Shown here in pieces: positions 61,949 through 64,000 of a stretch of 64,000 bases of DNA. This stretch comes from Dillenia suffruticosa (lineage: Eukaryota > Streptophyta > Magnoliopsida > Dilleniales > Dilleniaceae). A program made the position numbers and the translations under genes. The stretch covers positions 28,323,056-28,387,055 of the forward strand of contig JAVTVX010000010.1 of assembly GCA_033439265.1 (NCBI GenBank), given 5' to 3'. How positions within the stretch are numbered: the first letter of the stretch is position 1; each line of letters starts with the position of its first letter. The notes beneath the pieces are model-generated. The model made no database searches. It was not told the DNA's origin and worked only from the letters and a program-made list of their open reading frames with translations.

Positions 61949-62700
61949 AGACCCTTGGTCCATTGATGCACGTTTTTTACATTGGACGCAACCTATGAAG
62001 CCCATTACTGATAGGTATTGAACTAGAAGGCCCACATGAAAAGTGAGGTCATTATTAAAATCCTTGGCCGAGAAAGGTATGAAGTCCATGACAGCAGTAA
62101 ATGTGGGATCACACCTGCACAAGTTGGACGAAGCGTATTCATGTCCACATGCAATGCATAAACCAATTTGTGTATGAGCAATAATGCTGTATTTAATTTC
62201 CAATTTATGGTTAATTTTTGTGACGAGAATTGCTCTCATTGCGGGTCTCTCATGTGACAGCCATTTGCTATATAGAATTATACGAAATTGTACAAACCGT
62301 CCCAGTTTTAATTTTTCAATTTATTTAGTGATTATACGTGAAAAGTTATTTTTATTGTATAGTTCTAAATTCAATATCTTCATAATGAATCTCTAAAAGA
62401 AATATATATGAGATTAGATATTTTTGTTTTTTAAAAAAATCCAATTTAGAAAAGTCAAATTCAAATTAATCTAATTTATTAGTTAATCTTCATCTAAAAT
62501 TCACGAGATCAACTCTCTTTTCCTCCCCCATTTCTCTTGACTCTCCATTAAAAAAAAAAACAAAAAAAAATCTTTGATATCTTCGGGCATTCAAACTTAT
62601 GTTAATATCCTCAAAACTTTAGTAATTGACATATTATTAAATCCAATTACTTTCTGATTGAATCTTTGATAATTGAAATAAATGAATCGTGACTTTTTTT
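61949..62700. other. Spacer before the terminal LINE remnant
   Basis: No gene supported. AT-rich, with A-runs near 62550-62570 and a T-run at 62693-62704 on the side where the minus-strand LINE ends, possibly its poly(A) tail. Confidence 0.45.
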
Positions 62701-64000
62701 TTTTGTACAAATGGGGCGAGATCACTTAGCTTCTCGAATGTCATCGGATAAGATTGGATATAGGTCTCGAGGTGGAAACAACAAATCATGGAAACCATGA
62801 GGAACCGAATGACCTAGTTGACTTAATGTGTCCACAGTAGCATTCCCTTCCCTTGGGATGAATTGAACTAAGTTTACCCCTACAAAACGCATTAGCCGGT
62901 AACATTCTCGAGGAATGTTATAAGCCGGATGACAATTACTTACACTTCCATTAAGAGCCAACACCAACTCTTTTGAATCCAGCTCAAGGACTACTTGGGC
63001 AAGATTAATACAAAGAAGAAGCTGAAGACCTTTTCTAACTCCCTATAATTCTGTTGTAAAAGAGTAATGACACCGAGCACACAGGTAAAGCCGCGAACCC
63101 ACAAACCATATTCATCTCGAATCAACCCACCCTTTTGATCCCAAAACAGCATTTATCGATCCATTGGCGTTAAGTTTAAACACCCCTCACCGAAGGGGGC
63201 ATTTACCTAATCCATTTCCCCATCCGTGGAGAAAGGAATGATTCCTTTAAGAACGCTCTCCAACCAGTCCATGCATATCTCTGGGCCATAATCAAAACAT
63301 GATCAATGGAGAAAGGATCTCCCTCAAAGACGATAAAACACCTTTGCTTCCAAATCAGCCATAATGTGTACAAAAATATCATTGCCCAAGGGAGTTTTCC
63401 ATGAGCCGCATGAGATAAGCAATTATGGGCTAGTCAATCCTCCACCAGTCTCTCGGAGAAAACAAGGTTAGTCAAATAAAGGGTTGTAATAGTTTTGGAC
63501 CATACCTGTCAAGTAACCCCATAGTCTCTAAATAGGTGTGACAAAGTTTCAAGCATTTTCTGACAAAAAGGGCATTGAGAGTCTACCTCAAATTTTCAAC
63601 GGAATACAGTTGCATTAGTCATGAAACTCCCGTACACCAAAAGCCAGATCATAAATCTGACTTTCTCTTAACACTTCAACCTCCAAATCCACTTCCACTT
63701 ATTTGGTTGATTCACAGAGATGTCCCTCTTGCAAGGGCCAGATATGCTGATTTGACCTAGAATATCTCTGACGAGTCCCCCATCCAACCGATTTGGTCAC
63801 CCAAATTATGGTCCTGAGGAATAGGCATCGCCCTGATCTCCTCAATGATATCAACCGGGAGAGTAGCCTCAAGTATGGATAAATCCCAAACTCTACTGAT
63901 GGTGATGAAGTTGCTAACATATATCCCAGTCGAATCAGGGGGAATATCGTCATTGATTCTCTATGCCAAAGGGGTTGAACCCACCCATGTACCCCCAGTT
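62694..64000 (-). pseudogene. LINE (L1-type) remnant: zinc-knuckle and RNase H regions, runs off window
   Basis: Minus strand. At 63953-63699 it reads LLSRLISLRRSGRCLFLRT and WVTKSVGWGTRQRYSRSNQ, like the linker after reverse transcriptase in plant non-LTR elements. At about 63690-63540 a Cys-rich part (FEVDSQCPFCQKMLETLSH) matches the zf-RVT zinc-binding domain. At 62967-62722 the sequence YRLMRFVGVNLVQFIPREGN followed by ATVDTLSQLGHSVPHG matches the end of the RNase H domain, where NxxVD-x-L-A/S is conserved. Stops and frame changes interrupt it throughout. The T-run at 62693-62704 may be the poly(A) tail. The 5' part lies beyond the window. Confidence 0.75.

Overview
This is a eudicot plant nuclear window. 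It is AT-rich, with intron-containing genes that match plant families (polypyrimidine tract-binding protein, SWEET transporter, plastid sigma factor, PPR protein, group III WRKY), many CT/GA microsatellites and layered retrotransposon debris. The length and mess of the intergenic space fit a medium or large genome, possibly a woody eudicot. I cannot name the species.

Left half (3.1-30.7 kb), gene-rich. On the minus strand lie a PTB homolog with ten coding exons (3.1-12.8 kb) and a three-exon six-TM protein of unknown role (13.8-15.5 kb). A minus-strand tRNA-Ile(AAU) overlaps the upstream-extended ORF of an intronless plus-strand PPR gene (17.0-19.2 kb). A six-exon SWEET3-like sugar transporter (21.8-23.4 kb, minus) and a five-exon plastid sigma factor SIG5/SIGE (27.9-29.9 kb, minus) follow. 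A 5'-truncated RTE-type LINE with a perfect 23-bp target-site duplication sits just behind the PPR gene. Coding sequences were assembled exon by exon with reading phase checked; all sum to whole codons.

Middle (30.7-46.3 kb). AT-rich spacer, a short copia remnant, a C-rich degenerate satellite-like island, a 0.97-kb hAT-like non-autonomous element with 8-bp target duplication, a complete group III WRKY gene (37.3-38.9 kb, plus), a decayed 5' fragment of an ACT-domain protein kinase gene (40.7-43.5 kb) and a broken LTR retrotransposon (LTR, primer-binding site, gag) on the minus strand.

Right part (46.3-64.0 kb), no intact gene seen. An 8-kb array of about five degenerate 1.7-kb repeats runs from 46.3 to 54.2 kb. 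It is followed by a Ty3/gypsy remnant (gag-protease-RT-RNase H-integrase, 55.7-58.8 kb) that ends abruptly against a decayed second copy of the last two exons of the SWEET gene. A 1.16-kb hAT-like element, a SINE copy and a decayed LINE (zinc-knuckle and RNase H region) running off the window complete it.

The genes are unrelated housekeeping and regulatory plant genes, not a pathway or cluster. I found no convincing new biological system. The most useful observations are structural: the repeat array, the SWEET duplication next to a gypsy element, two hAT elements and three retroposon insertions defined by target duplications, a GC-AG intron in SWEET, and a kinase gene fragment.
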